Position numbers and translations under genes: made by a program
Origin: Pseudevernia furfuracea
Lineage: Eukaryota; Ascomycota; Lecanoromycetes; Lecanorales; Parmeliaceae
DNA: 64,000 bases
Direction of reading: 5' to 3'
Assembly: GCA_022315425.1 (NCBI GenBank)
Contig: JAIUPT010000014.1
Span: 475,867 to 539,866, forward strand
In this document: in pieces, positions 34,022 through 46,300 of the stretch
Layout: the number at the start of each line of letters is the position of its first letter
How positions within the stretch are numbered: position 1 is the stretch's first letter
Notes under the pieces: generated by a model
What the model was told of the DNA's origin: nothing
Seen by the model: the letters and a program-made list of their open reading frames with translations, nothing else
Database searches by the model: none

Positions 34022-34656
34022 ATTGAAGAGCTTGCACCATTTGCCGTCATTGAGAGAAGTTAAGCTGTATATCGTGCCACTTCTAGAAATCCTCCGGTAA
34101 AAACTCACACGCGCACATTTCCTCTCCAAAACGAGGGAACATGTTATTTAGAGCATCAAGAGTATCTGCCAGATATCTTGGCAAAGCTATATTAGTAATA
34201 ATTTTTTCCATCAGTACGGACGCTAGTACCAGCCCTAACCCTACTTTCGGAAGACGGCCCTACTTTATGGTTGAAGACCCCTCCACCAAAAAGTCCTGGA
34301 CGCCAAGACTCATGTCGGATAATGCCCTACATACGATGGGGTCGCCTTCCGAAAGTAGGGTTAGGGCTGCGTCCAGGACTTTAGGTGCCGACCTCCGTAG
34401 GCGCACAGGCAACCTTTTGGGCGGTGCGTTATCCGACTTTTGGACCCTTTTCTTGGCGTGTTCAGGACTTTTAGGGTACCTATCAGACCACTGGCTATTC
34501 CACTTCGGCTTTTGTCCTTGCCGACGCTGGACCCCTGTTCTTTCGAAGTTCTACAGTTCTCTTCCTCCTACTTCCTCCTACTTTTCGAGTCTTCGAGAAT
34601 TCACTCTACTTATCATTATCCTCCACACGGCTTGTAATTTGACAAGCCTCCTCGCC
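34022..34656. promoter_or_regulatory. nca2/erg25 divergent promoter with inverted-repeat insert
   Basis: About 635 bases between the start codons of nca2 and erg25. The central part (34221-34475) is built of inverted repeats, listed separately. The erg25 side from about 34540 is rich in C/T, as is common for fungal transcription starts. No specific transcription-factor site is claimed. Confidence 0.5.
34221..34475. mobile_element. inverted-repeat (MITE-like) cluster
   Basis: Contains a perfect 24 bp inverted pair (34230-34253 and 34346-34369, core AGCCCTAACCCTACTTTCGG). It also holds a second, imperfect pair: AAAAGTCCTGGACGCCAAGA near 34290-34310 with a partner near 34452-34471, and GTCGGATAA near 34315 with TTATCCGAC near 34429. 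The left part (34221-34243) recurs exactly at 54718-54740. No transposase frame is present, so it would be a non-autonomous element or nested remnants; exact ends and target duplication are unclear. Confidence 0.6.
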
Positions 34657-35794
34657 ATGTGAGTCCGGTCTTCTTTCAAATCCTCACGGGTCCATCTGAC
34701 AGCGCTCAACAGGAACTCAACATCATCGCTCTCTTTCTCGCCCCCCGAGACTTACTGGGGCCAATTCGATGAAATATCCAAGTACAATGTCCACCTTAAT
34801 GTTTTGGAGCGCTTGTGGGCAGCTTGGTATGCCTATCTGCAGAATGATGTCCTCGCTACTGGCATAATGTCGTTCGTGATGCACGAACTCATCTATTTTG
34901 GCCGCTCAATTCCATGGGCAATCATAGACCGCATCTCATACTTCAACAAATACAAGATTCAGAATGTATGGGACCCTGTTCCGCATGTCCAGCCCCGAGA
35001 CATCGACGACTGACAATTTGGCTAGCAAAAAATACCAACGGCACAAGAACAATGGAGTTGCGCGAAATTGGTTCTGCTTTCTCATTTCACTGTTGAGCTA
35101 CCTCAAATATGGTATGCTATATCCATCCGATTCGCCATTCGCGTGGAAACTCATTGACTCTGTCAGGCTCTTTCACCCCATGGCCCAGTATGTCGGTCTT
35201 GCTACCGGCGTACCATTCCCCTCTCTCCTCACAATGATGTATGGTGCCTCCTACAAAGCGCGCACATTATGACGTGGGATCATTGAACACTGATCAATAT
35301 ACAGGTACCAAATCGCTGTGTTCTTTGTGTTGGAGGACACCTGGCATTACTGGTCACATCGTGCGCTCCATTGGGGCCCGCTCTACAAGAACATCCATAA
35401 GATCCACCATCAATACTCGGCTCCCTTCGGCTTGGCAGCAGAATACGCTTCGCCCATTGAAGTTATGATCCTAGGTCTTGGCACCGTGGGCGCCCCATTG
35501 TTGTGGTGTGCCATCACCGGCGACCTTCATATTTTGACGATGTACCTCTGGATTGTGTGTCGACTGTTCCAAGCCATCGATGCGCACAGCGGATATGAGT
35601 TCCCCTGGAGCTTACATCACTTCCTACCATTCTGGGCTGGCGCAGAGCATCACGACGTTCATCACGAGAAGTTCATCGGCAATTACTCGAGCAGCTTCAG
35701 ATGGTGGGATTATGTATTGGACACAGAGTCTGGGCCAGAGGCCGCCAAAAAGAGAAGGGAACGCCGGCTGGCGAAAGGGAAAAAGATACAATGA
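34657..35794 (+). CDS. ERG25: Erg25, C-4 methylsterol oxidase
   Basis: Model join(34657..34658,34713..34965,35026..35111,35167..35238,35305..35794), 300 aa. Erg25 is the ER di-iron oxidase that oxidises the C-4 methyl groups of sterol intermediates in ergosterol synthesis, with Erg26 and Erg27. The three histidine boxes are present: HRALH, HKIHHQY and HHDVHH. The first also has WHYWSH before it, and membrane segments surround them. The start codon itself is split by the first intron (AT|G), giving MNSTSSLSFSPPETYWGQF. Every later junction is in phase, for example ELPQIWLFHPMAQYVG and LTMMYQIAVFFVLED. Basic C terminus (KKRRERRLAKGKK) consistent with ER retention. Introns 54-66 nt. Confidence 0.93.
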
Positions 35795-36066
35795 GCGAAA
35801 GGCGAGCCGAAAAAGTTCACAAAAACGTCTGCGACGGTTGACGCTGCGAGACTGACCATTTGTGCCCTGCGCCCTGAGGCCCTCGGTTTAAGACTGCTGC
35901 ACCCTACACTTCAAATATATATCCTCTTAAGACTGTTAAGGGTGTTCGGGCGTTCCATGCTTATCACGTCGGGCATTTGATACCATAGTATCTCTCGTGC
36001 TGTCCTGTGTACCGTCACATGCTTAGTTCATGTATGTGAACAAGCCGACTACATAAGGAAGCTAAA
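35795..36066. other. intergenic, convergent
   Basis: About 270 bases between the erg25 stop and the stop of the pterin dehydratase gene. Nothing recognised. Confidence 0.4.
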
Positions 36067-36719
36067 TTAGACCTTTGCTTCAATCGAACCGAAAAACATC
36101 AGAGGTGTTGGCTCAGATTCCTGCAATTCAGCATGAATACGAGCCTGCTCGTCGCACCAAGATGCCATGTCTATATCCTTGACAGAAAGACCTCGGGGCT
36201 TATGTGTAGTCCACCGAATAACCGTGTGGTTGTATGACTATTGGGTGAATTAGATCAACATAGATAAATAGGCAGGAAAATGCTTTACATTCCACCACTC
36301 GGGATGATGCCTCTCTAGTTTGCATCGCTCTGAAACGGCTTGCATAAATGACTGTATTCATGGTCAGCTTGCCCATCAGAATGCAACCTGTGATAGTGTC
36401 AATATGAACGGACCCAAGTATTGTTGAAAGTTTCGAAACGGAAAGATCGCCTGATGCCTTGGCCATCTGAACATAAACCCCAATGGTGAGGCTGAGAGCC
36501 AGCATAGCCGAGAAGCAAAGGCTTCAGCTTGCAGAGAAGCCTGGTTGCATCCTGTCCAGGGGCTATGCGGACTGCACTCTCCCAAGTACCAACTGGATGA
36601 TTTGCATCGAATCTTGGTCGATCGGTATACCCTTTCGCATAACAACGACCGATTGACAGACGGTAAGCGTGCGGTAGAGTCCTCAAATACGGAGATTGGC
36701 CTTGCAAGAGGAGTGACAT
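36067..36719 (-). CDS. pterin-4a-carbinolamine dehydratase (PCD/DcoH family)
   Basis: Model complement(join(36067..36237,36289..36351,36414..36719)), 179 aa; a start at 36776 would add 19 residues. PCD dehydrates 4a-hydroxy-tetrahydrobiopterin so it can be recycled after aromatic amino acid hydroxylation. The family signature is assembled only after splicing: RSFRFETFNNTWSFMQAV, then ERCKLERHHPEWWNSYNHT, then VIRWTTHKPRGLSVKD. The HHPEW histidines and the later His of TTH are the catalytic set known for this family. The N-terminal about 60 residues are rich in Arg, Ser and Leu with few acids, which could be a mitochondrial leader; that is inference. Introns 51-62 nt. Confidence 0.85.
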
Positions 36720-37491
36720 TACAATACATCCAACAGAAACTTCACTGGTTGAAGACGGCACACGGCAGAAAAGCAAGCGTGATACTTGTAGAGTGGGGCT
36801 GAGAAAAAACCGCTCCGGCAGATCGTCTGTTGTCTTTCTTACTCCACGCTCCTCTGTTGAGGCCAGATATTATAGGGCTCTGCAAGAGCTTCGGACAACC
36901 CATCGTCTCCTTTATCCGATGACCCGAGTCTCATTCATGCCAACTTACAGTGTATTGTTGTCAAAGTCTGCTGGTGACACTAGGGATTTCTGCAAAAGTA
37001 AAAGTCGTTCGGACAGGCTCACACAGTCATAGGTGCATGTATGATCCAAGGAACCTCACTCCGTACTGGTGTACGGGTTCGAAAGCGGCAATTGGTGATT
37101 TGTTTAGGGTTAGATACAACACACCTTCGACATGCAACCAAGGCGTTGAAAAAGAACGGCCGTGGGATGATTGCGTGGGACAATCCAAGCTTTTCATACG
37201 CTCGCAGCAGTTACCACCAGTCTTGATGCCAAGCTACCTTGGTAGGACTCGTGCTCTTCAATGAATACCGTGTATCAGGTAAGGTAAGGTAAAGTATCGT
37301 CGGTATAAATGATGCGTGTAGTATTACAATTGCCATGTTCCGCACGTCATGGGTCGAAATTGACAATTACATCACTCTCTCTTATTTCTCAACGTCGTGT
37401 ATCGACCAAGTCTCCTCTCTCTTCCATAATGTAATTTCATTGTCCTCTCTTTTTTCTTCTACCGACTGAGAGCTCTTTGATACAGACCGAG
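36720..37491. other. intergenic, divergent promoters of PCD and catalase genes
   Basis: About 770 bases. The last 150 bases before the catalase ATG are CT-rich. Short frames in the middle are not recognisable, and no repeat or RNA gene was seen. Confidence 0.4.
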
Positions 37492-40071
37492 ATGGCTTCC
37501 ACCCTTTCCAATGGCCTTCAAAAGGTCATGAACGGCGCAGCTTCTCAAAACCCCAAGCTAGCCGATATATCCAAGGACACCAAAGACTCCCATGACTCCA
37601 ATGCAAGCCTTACTACCGATTGGGGCAGCAAAGTCTCTGACACGGACCATTGGCTCACTGTCTCCACCAAAGACCAGTATGGCCCGGCATTGTTGGAGGA
37701 TGGACATGCACGAGAGAAGGTCAGCGATGGTCTGCAGTCCTATCCAGGATATCACTGACCAGCACTAAAGATACACCATTTCGACCACGAGCGTATCCCC
37801 GAGCGAATAGTTCATGCCCGCGGTGCGGGTGCATTCGGAACTTTCAAGCTCTACGAAAGCGCCAAAGACGTGACCAGTGCCGGGGTTTTGACCGACACTT
37901 CTCGAACCACACCCGTCTTCCTTCGCTTCTCTACAGTCCTAGGGTCGCGAGGTAGCGCTGATACAGTGCGGGATGTGCGAGGCTTTGCCGTCAAATTCTA
38001 CACCGAGGAGGGCAATTGGGATATCGTGGGCAATGACATTCCAGTCTTCTTCATTCAAGACGCCATTAAATTCACAGACTTGATCCACGCCGCCAAGCCT
38101 GAACCAGATGTTGAAGTTCCGCAAGCCCAGAGCGCCCACAACAATTTCTGGGACTTCCAATACCTGCACTCCGAAGCCACTCATATGTTCATGTGGGCTA
38201 TGTCAGATCGAGGCATTCCTCGGTCCTACAGAATGATGCAAGGGTTCGGTGTCAATACCTACACCCTCACCAACGCAATGGGCGAGAGACATTTTGTGAA
38301 ATTCCATTTCACACCAACACTTGGCGTTCACTCCTTCGTGTGGGATGAGGCGTTGAAATTGGCTGGCCAAGATCCCGATTTCCACCGTAAAGATCTTTAC
38401 GAAGCTATCAATCAGGGAGTATTTCCGACATGGAAATTTGGCATCCAGACCCTCAAGGAATCACAGGAGCATGACTTTGATTTCGACATCCTCGATGCGA
38501 CCAAGGTCTGGCCCGAGGAACTCGTACCGATTAGGTACATTGGAGAGCTCGAACTCAACCGCAACGTTGATGAGTATTTCACTCAAACCGAGCAGGCTGC
38601 TTTCGCAACTGGCCATGTTGTTCCTGGCATCGGTTTCTCCGACGATCCTCTCCTACAGGGAAGAAACTTTTCCTACTTCGATACTCAGCTTTCTAGACTC
38701 GGCATCAATTGGGAGGAGCTTCCCATCAATCGCCCCGTCTGTCCTGTCATGAACCAAAACAGGGACGGCCAAAAACGTCACACAATTACTAAAGGCAAAG
38801 CCAACTACTGGCCAAACCGTTGGGAGTCTGCCCCGCCGGCCAAGCCTTCTAAGGGCGGATATGTCGACTATCCAGAAAAGGTGGCAGGAATTAAGACTCG
38901 TCTTAAGTCTAAAAAATTCAAAGACCACATCTCTCAAGCTCAACTTTTCTGGAACTCCCAAAGCCCGCCCGAGAAAATGCATCTAACCTCCGCCTTAGGC
39001 TTCGAGCTTGACCACTGTGATGATCCGGTCGTGTACAACAGAATGACCGAGCGTCTTTGTGATATTGACATCGAGCTTGCCCAAGCCGTGGCCGAGAAGG
39101 CAGGTGCGCCTACGCCAACCAAACAGGGAAAGCCAAATGCAGGCAAAAAATCTGCAGGTCTAAGCATCACGGCCTATAACGCACCAAAGCCAACGATTGC
39201 CAGTAGACGTGTCGCTATCCTCATCGGCGACGGTTACGACCCAATCGCCTTCAATGGAGTCTATGCTGCTCTAAAGGCAGCCAAGGCCTTCCCCTTCGTC
39301 ATTGGCCCCAAGCGCCAGACCGTGCTTGCGGAAGGCGAGAGCAAAGGTATGTACATTCTTGGATCAACAAAACCATATTCCGCACCTTTTTTCGAATTTC
39401 AAGACGTAGTACGAGTGCAGGAAACTCTTGTACCCTTTCGAGCTGTCTCTCTGCTCGGGGGTCCTTCCTTTCATCAAGAACGAAGGCTGACTCCGAACTT
39501 TTTGTAGGTGGCAGAGGCGTTCAGCCAGACCATCATTTTGAGGGCATGCGCTCTACCATGTTCGACTCCATCTTCATCCCGGGAGGTTCTCACATTGAAA
39601 CCCTGCGTAAACAGGGCCGCGTGGTCCACTGTACGTATTTACGAGTCCTTTCTTCTTCTTTGGGATTAGACCTTGAGTCTTGAGACATATCTTGGGAGTT
39701 TCTACTCTATAGACATGTTCCAAGGCTCAATAATCATCGTCTAATAAGCATTACTGACTCCGAAATCTTAACCAGGGGTGCGTGAAGCATTCGGTCATCT
39801 GAAAGCCATTGGTGCGACCGGCGAGGCCGTCAACCTTGTGAAGACAGCATGTGAGGTCGATGGTATGAACTTCTCCGCTGCTGGTAGCCACGATGTCGTC
39901 GACTCCTACGGGGTCGTCACTGCCGGAGCAGCGAAGCCAGAGTCATTTAAGGAAACCATCAACATGGCCAATGGTGCGAAGGACTTCATTGATGTATACA
40001 CCTTCAACATCTCCCAACACAAGAACTTCGATCGTGAGATGGACGGACTGTCTTCTATGGTGGCTTACTAG
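37492..40071 (+). CDS. large-subunit catalase without signal peptide (CatA-like)
   Basis: Model join(37492..37719,37771..39346,39508..39630,39776..40071), 740 aa, the normal size for clade 2 catalases. It decomposes hydrogen peroxide using haem. The active-site region reads FDHERIPERIVHARGAGAFG (catalytic His), with RFSTVLGSRGSADTVRDVRG and the NIPVFF-like segment DIPVFFIQDAIKF. The haem-ligand Tyr region is GRNFSYFDTQLSRLG. The C-terminal flavodoxin/DJ-1-like domain follows (RRVAILIGDGYD, IFIPGGSHIETL). The N terminus MASTLSNGLQKVMNG lacks a secretion signal, which fits the spore/cytosolic CatA type rather than the secreted CatB type; this is inferred. Introns 2 (161 nt) and 3 (145 nt) both contain CTGACTCCGAA shortly before the acceptor. 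Confidence 0.93.
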
Positions 40072-40331
40072 ATGAAGCATAGAGACCGTCTCAGCGATCA
40101 AGAACAGCAATAGGGACATAAAGGTCAGTGCTTCTTGTATATAGCAGAGTGACAAATATAGATTCATGCCGATCACGCAACAAAAGCAATCTTTTGCTTC
40201 TATGTCTAATCGTTGTGAGAACAGATGTACCAGGCCAACGGAGCAATCTAATGTCAGATCCAAGTCTTCTGCCATGCATATGAATGCTATATTGTACATG
40301 CCATGGACGCTCTCTCTACCCGACCCTGCCT
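40072..40331. other. intergenic, convergent
   Basis: About 260 bases between the catalase stop (+) and the ATR kinase stop (-). Presumed 3' untranslated regions; nothing else seen. Confidence 0.4.
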
Positions 40332-43300
40332 TTAAAAGAAAGCGCACCAGCCAATGTACATACTCGCCAATTTGAATGGATCCGTAGCCTGCTGGATCAA
40401 CGCCTGCACATACCCCTCCACGCTCAAAGGTACACTTTCCGTGGGCAACAAACGGCGAACCTTATTTCTCACACTCTCCAGCACTCCCTCCGGCGTGTCC
40501 GGCACGACCGAAACCGCTTTTTTCTTCTTGCCAATGAAATCAGTGGTCGGATCATAGAGGAAGGTCTCCAATATCGTCATCAACGTATCTTCATTCTGGC
40601 GGAGGATACCAAGCGTGAGCTCGCAAGACTTGCGGAACGGCCCTTCGTAGCCATAAGCGCCGAATGCATCTACCATGTTGTGTGTAAGGCGGAAGGGGAC
40701 CAGCTCTGGTTTCTCAAATGTGAGGCCTTTGTCGAAGAGACAGTTGAAGTCGACGTGAAAGGTGCCTCCATTGCTTTCTTCAAACAATATGTTCTCGCCG
40801 TGGCGATCCCCTAGTCCAAGGACATGTCCGACAATGGACATTACGGCGCATGAACGAGTGTAACGCAGGCGAGCAATAAACCATGCGCCAGGCTCGGAAA
40901 ACATCTCAACGAACCATTCATAAAAGACAGGAGGAAAGGTGGGTATAATTTTGTCAGTGAAGATGGAGAGCTTGGCAGGAGTCATGACTGATTCGTTCAG
41001 TAGGTTGCGCAAATCGCCATAGTTGATCAGCACGTTCTTTTGCTTGTAGCTGTTCAAGAGGATCTCACGCAGAGTCTTGAGATTGTCTATCCACTCAATC
41101 AGACCACATTCCTCATTCAAGGGCGTTACAGCGTATGTTTTGATGTAAAGCCGGCGTTTGCTGGATTCGGCGTCTTTCTTCAAGGAGCGGTTGATCATGG
41201 CGTTGAATTCCATCAAGCGTTGATCCTTGCGAAGATCATCTTTCGGTTTGCACAGAAGGGCGTAGACATGGCCATCAGAGCCTCGGATACTGATCTTCCT
41301 CGGTCGCTGGAGAGAATTCAAAACTACTACATCATCCAGCAAGGACGATATGTGAACGTAGTCTTTGCTGTTGAACGCCTTGTGGGTCCTCATAATCACA
41401 CTGTCGTTCGTCGGAAGACTGGCAGTCAAAGATGATTCGAGCGGTATTGCGAGCTTAGAGGAAGCTGCCTTGTGGTTGAAGCCAAGATCCTTGGTCAGAC
41501 TGACCATCGTAGCCTTGTTAGGAATCTTGCCCTCGCAAACATGAAGTAATTGGTCGGTTAGTTTTTGCCCCTGAGTGACTAATGTCTTTAGCTCTATTCC
41601 AGTCGAGTCTGCTTTGGATTTCTTCGCGTTTTCCAGTACTCTCGTCAAGCAGGCCATGCCTCTACTCGCCCTGTCTTTGGAAAATGACTTCACCACGGCT
41701 AGCAAAGTCCAGAGTGCTTGTGCCGTGTGTTGAACTACGACTTTGGTCACAATGTCAACAAGGAGATTGTAGACAGCTTGATTCGGATGACATATCCGAG
41801 CCACGATCTGGGACAGTGCAGTATACCAAGCAAAAGCCGGTAAGCGGTCAATGTATTTCTTGATCTGCGAATTGCAAGCTCCTAGGAGCTTTCTTCGATG
41901 TGCCATCGTGTGGTCCCTAAAAGTTTCGTCGTTACCGTACTTTGGATCCAAAGGCTGTTCGGTTTCGAAGCCCAAATCTAACCACAACGTTAGGATTCTT
42001 GGCATAGTCTGGTAAATGCATTTGGCTCCGAAAGCTAGCGACCGGAGATAGTTCTCGATTACCAATTTGGCAGTCTCGCCCTGTATGAACGACTGAGCCT
42101 GTTTCCCAGGTGGTTTTGCTTTCTCCGATTCCAGAAGCTTGTTGTAATGCTTTCCGAGATAGTAGTGACCCTTCTCCCATCTATTATGAAAATCGGCAGC
42201 TCTATTGTACTGATGGATGATCACATCGGATTGCGTCTGTCCGGCTCTGTCGATCCACTTCGCTAGCAGCAGATGAGCTCTCGCCTTTAGCAGGTTTTGC
42301 TGTTGCTGTAGGCCCGGGTTGTTTGTCGTCAAGGATTCGTCTGCCTCAATGTAATCATGAGATCTGAAGGCATTGGCACGAATGGCGCCTTCTAGACTTT
42401 GAATAGCTTTGCGATGATTGCCTTCTCTCCATAGAAGACGAGAGTGCTCTATCGTAGCTGACGCATCGCCCAGCTGAGACGCATGAAGGACGGCATTGAA
42501 AGCTTGGTGCATGAAGTCACCTTTGCGAGCTAGTTTCGCGCTCGTCAACCAAGCAGACGCGATGTCAGCGTTCGAGAAATGACGCCTTGCAAGGTCAGTC
42601 AATGTCATTCAAGAGAGGAGGGTGCCTTACTTGGAAAGCTGCATTGCCGCCCTTCTGAGTCCCAACAAGTATTGCTTATCAGACACAAAAGGCCCAAGCA
42701 CATCCAATCGATGGTCCATCGATGATACTAGGCTGGATTTCTTGTTTTTATTCATGTCCGCGGCACCGCCAATCATTTCAAGCTCGGCCAGGGCGTGGAA
42801 TCTTAACAACGAGTCATGGCACCCTTGCAGTGACGTGGTGTTCGTGGCCGATAAACTTCTTGCAGTATTGCGTCTTAATTGGTCCAAAACGATGGAGAAT
42901 TGACTGATGTTGTCCTCGGAAAGTGCCAACAGAGCCCGTCCAATCCCTATATTGAAGTCTCCGTCCGAAGCTTCCGTGGACATTGACAGGTATTCTTTCA
43001 GCTTATCCCATTTTCCAGTCACCCAAGAAGCTTCTGTGGCAAATGGTAGAGACACAGCGTTGGTTGCAGCTGATTTCTGGAAGCCCTCAACTTGATTCAA
43101 CAGAACATCTTCTAGAAATCAGCACGGAGACCTCATCTTTGCGTACAATGCTTCCCTTACCATGCTGGCCAGACTCCTTAAGACATGTAAGAAGATTAAA
43201 TTGGACATCAAGATCCTTTGGCTTCTCCGTAAGGAGGATCTCGTACCAGCTCTGAGCTGCGGTCCATCTTCCCGCCTTGCGGTGTTCAAGGATCTGCTGA

Positions 43301-46300
43301 TCTATATTAAGTACTTGCAAATGAGCCGAAATACCTTCAAGACCGTCGGGTTCGTCGATCTGTGTGTAAATCTCCTGGAGTCGTTCATACAAGGGTTCCA
43401 AATCCACACCTTGATCTGCACTTCGATCTTCGTCTCGATGTTGCCTTATGAATTGTTCCCAATGAAAGAGTGCACGAGAAAAAGATTTACACTCTACCGC
43501 CCGGCGGGAAATCACGTCTGCGGGTATCAGTGCGAGGACGGTCTCCACACTTTGTATCCGCACAATTTCCTGCTCAAGGTCGGCTTCAGATGGCAACCGA
43601 CCTGCCCGCGTTCCTGCGCTTTTGGCATTGGCGTTTTCTTTTTTCTTTTCCTGCATCCAACGCGAAAGGTAATCGAGGACTTGAAAGACGGTCTGTGTAC
43701 AAAGATCAGCAGGTAGGTTCGAGAAGAACTGGTGTCACCTACCTACCTGGCTGCAAAGGATTATGTTATCTTTAGTATGGCGCTGTTCTGGCAAGGGTTC
43801 ATGCAATACAAGGAGAAGCTCTCGACCGATATCCAGCTTCTCATGATCGTTACCGTTGATGATAACATTCAAGCAAGCAAATGGTAGGAGGAAATTCGAT
43901 ATGGATATGTCCTGAAATCGAATGATCCGACTGACAACCGAGAAAATGGTCTGTACCTTTCCGTTTCCTACTCTCCTCTTGAGGAGGTCAAAGGTGAATG
44001 TCCGGAGCCATTGCCCATGACCCATTTTTGCGTCATACAAAGGGTAGGTAGAGGGTGGTTGCGACACCCCAGCGGTGACGAAGTACTTGGAGTTAGTGAA
44101 GGGCATCAAAGTTGTCCTCACTGACTCCGGGAGTGACACCCATCTGCGATAGTTCGCGTCAAAGGGAGCGTCACGAGGGCGAGGCCTCACAGATTCCTTG
44201 ATCTCTGATATGCTTAGTAACTCTTGCATGGCATATGCCAAGAATCCCTGGCTTCTTGAATTCGTTGCCGAGAGAAAGGCTTTGACCAGAACTTCACGAA
44301 GGAAGAAGATTACAAAGTCATTCGTCTCGTCGTCGCCAGCAAAATTGGAAAGGACCAGTATCTCCTTTTTCTCGCGGACCGCTTCAATACGCGTGGGGTC
44401 CAAGCATCCCACAAGTCCTATGCACTTGGCACAAAGAACAGATATCTCTGGATGCGTATTGCTGAAGAGCACGGAGGTATCCAGGATAGACCGAGCCAAT
44501 TGGCCCACGACCGGGTCAGGTTGTTCACTGTTGGCAGTCTCATGCAGAAAGCCTTGATTTTCTACCAGGTACTCGGCGAGCTCTTTCAGAGCTCGGAAGG
44601 CAACGGTTGCATTTTCGTTTTGACATCGTTGGCTGAAAGCTTGATAATGGTGTTTCACATCCATCTTTGCCTTCAGCCTGCCCAAGTCTTCCTCGAATTT
44701 GGCCATTAACGGTACAGAGGCAAGTGAGGGTAAAGTGTGCACGATGTCGCATATCATAGATGAATGAGATTTCAGGAGATAGCTGATCATGTCGTATGCC
44801 TGTTCTTGAATGTTGGCCAGGAATGAGTCCCAATGCTGGACGATAATGGCAAACGTAGGGTCTACAAGCGTTGCAATGTCGTCTTCCCCGAGGGTAGTCA
44901 TCATAACAATCCAAGCATTGAAGCCCTGATTGGAAAGATCTTTGTTTTCGATGGCGGATCGAAGACATGCGCATATCTACAAGTAACCTTCACTTAATTG
45001 AAGAGCGCAGGAAGCGGAAACGTAAGGAGCTTACCTGTGGTAGGCCATTGCTGACATGGCTTTTGGCAAGCTTTATCATTTCGCGAATCGCGCCTAAACA
45101 TCTCATCTTCTCGAGGATGGGCTGTGGGCCTTTACCATCGTTTATCGTATCGGCAAGAAGAGCCATGATGCCCAGCACATGGGTTTCAAAGAATGGACCG
45201 ATCGAATCCATCTTTCGAGCTGTGCCTCGGCCAGAGACTGATCTACCATGAGTAATCTCCGCGAGAAAATGGAGGGCTTGATGAGCCTTCAACGGGTTAT
45301 ATCTCACGCTCCTAGATCATTCAAAGGGGTCTGCTTACCTTAAGCCTTTTCGTTTCATCATTCTCACCTGCAGCCCTTAACAATTCAGATGCTGTTGATT
45401 GTGGCTCCGATTTCAGCAATTCAGCACAATCTACGTTGCTGAACTCTGGAGAAACAGCATTGAGCAAGGCCATAACTAGACTTTCCACATCGCTAGAGGT
45501 TCGGAGCAGCACACACGAGAGAATCGCAGCCAAGTTGTTGTGTTCCCTGCAGAGCACCATGATCGACTGTCCACAAGCGTCGGCAATTCGTTGTAAAACG
45601 TCCTGCTTCTTCGTCAAGACAAAGAAAGGGACTGTGTGTACTTGGGTCATCGAGAGGAAGTCAGAAACACTCATCGCCAACAAATCTGAGATCTGCTGCG
45701 CAATCTGGGGGCGGCGCTGTATGTCTTGTACCACTGTGACCGCAATGGTACGCCAGTACGGAGCAAACAGCTTCATTGCTGAGAAATGTGAATGGTTAGA
45801 TATCTTTTGGATCTGTAATACATTAGCAATATGTGGGTTAAATGTATGCAGTAGGTCCCTACCTCATCATACGCAAGTCCAGATATCAATGCATTGGTGT
45901 GGCCTAAGTATTCCACAAGTTTCAGTAGAACGAGGTTCATCTCGTCACCACCTGAGATCCTATGAGGTAATTAGAACTGGGAAAAATTACCTGACTTGCC
46001 AACATACCGAGCAATTTGGCCCCAGGCGAGTATGCACGTTTCCTGCAGTGCAAGGTCATTTTGCTCTGACAGAGTACGCAAGAAATCCAGGACAATGTGC
46101 CGATTTTTGAGGACGATAGAAGGTTTGAGAGTGCTTCGCATAAAGACTGGCAATGTCCGTCTAACACTAGTCAGTAGAGCGGTAACGCCATCATCTTATG
46201 TCGACTGACCCAGCTGCAATTCGCAGTTCCCGTATTGAACTGTGTAAGGCTTGTAAACACCATTGGCTAAATGCTGATGTTGTCAGGTCCAAGTATACTT

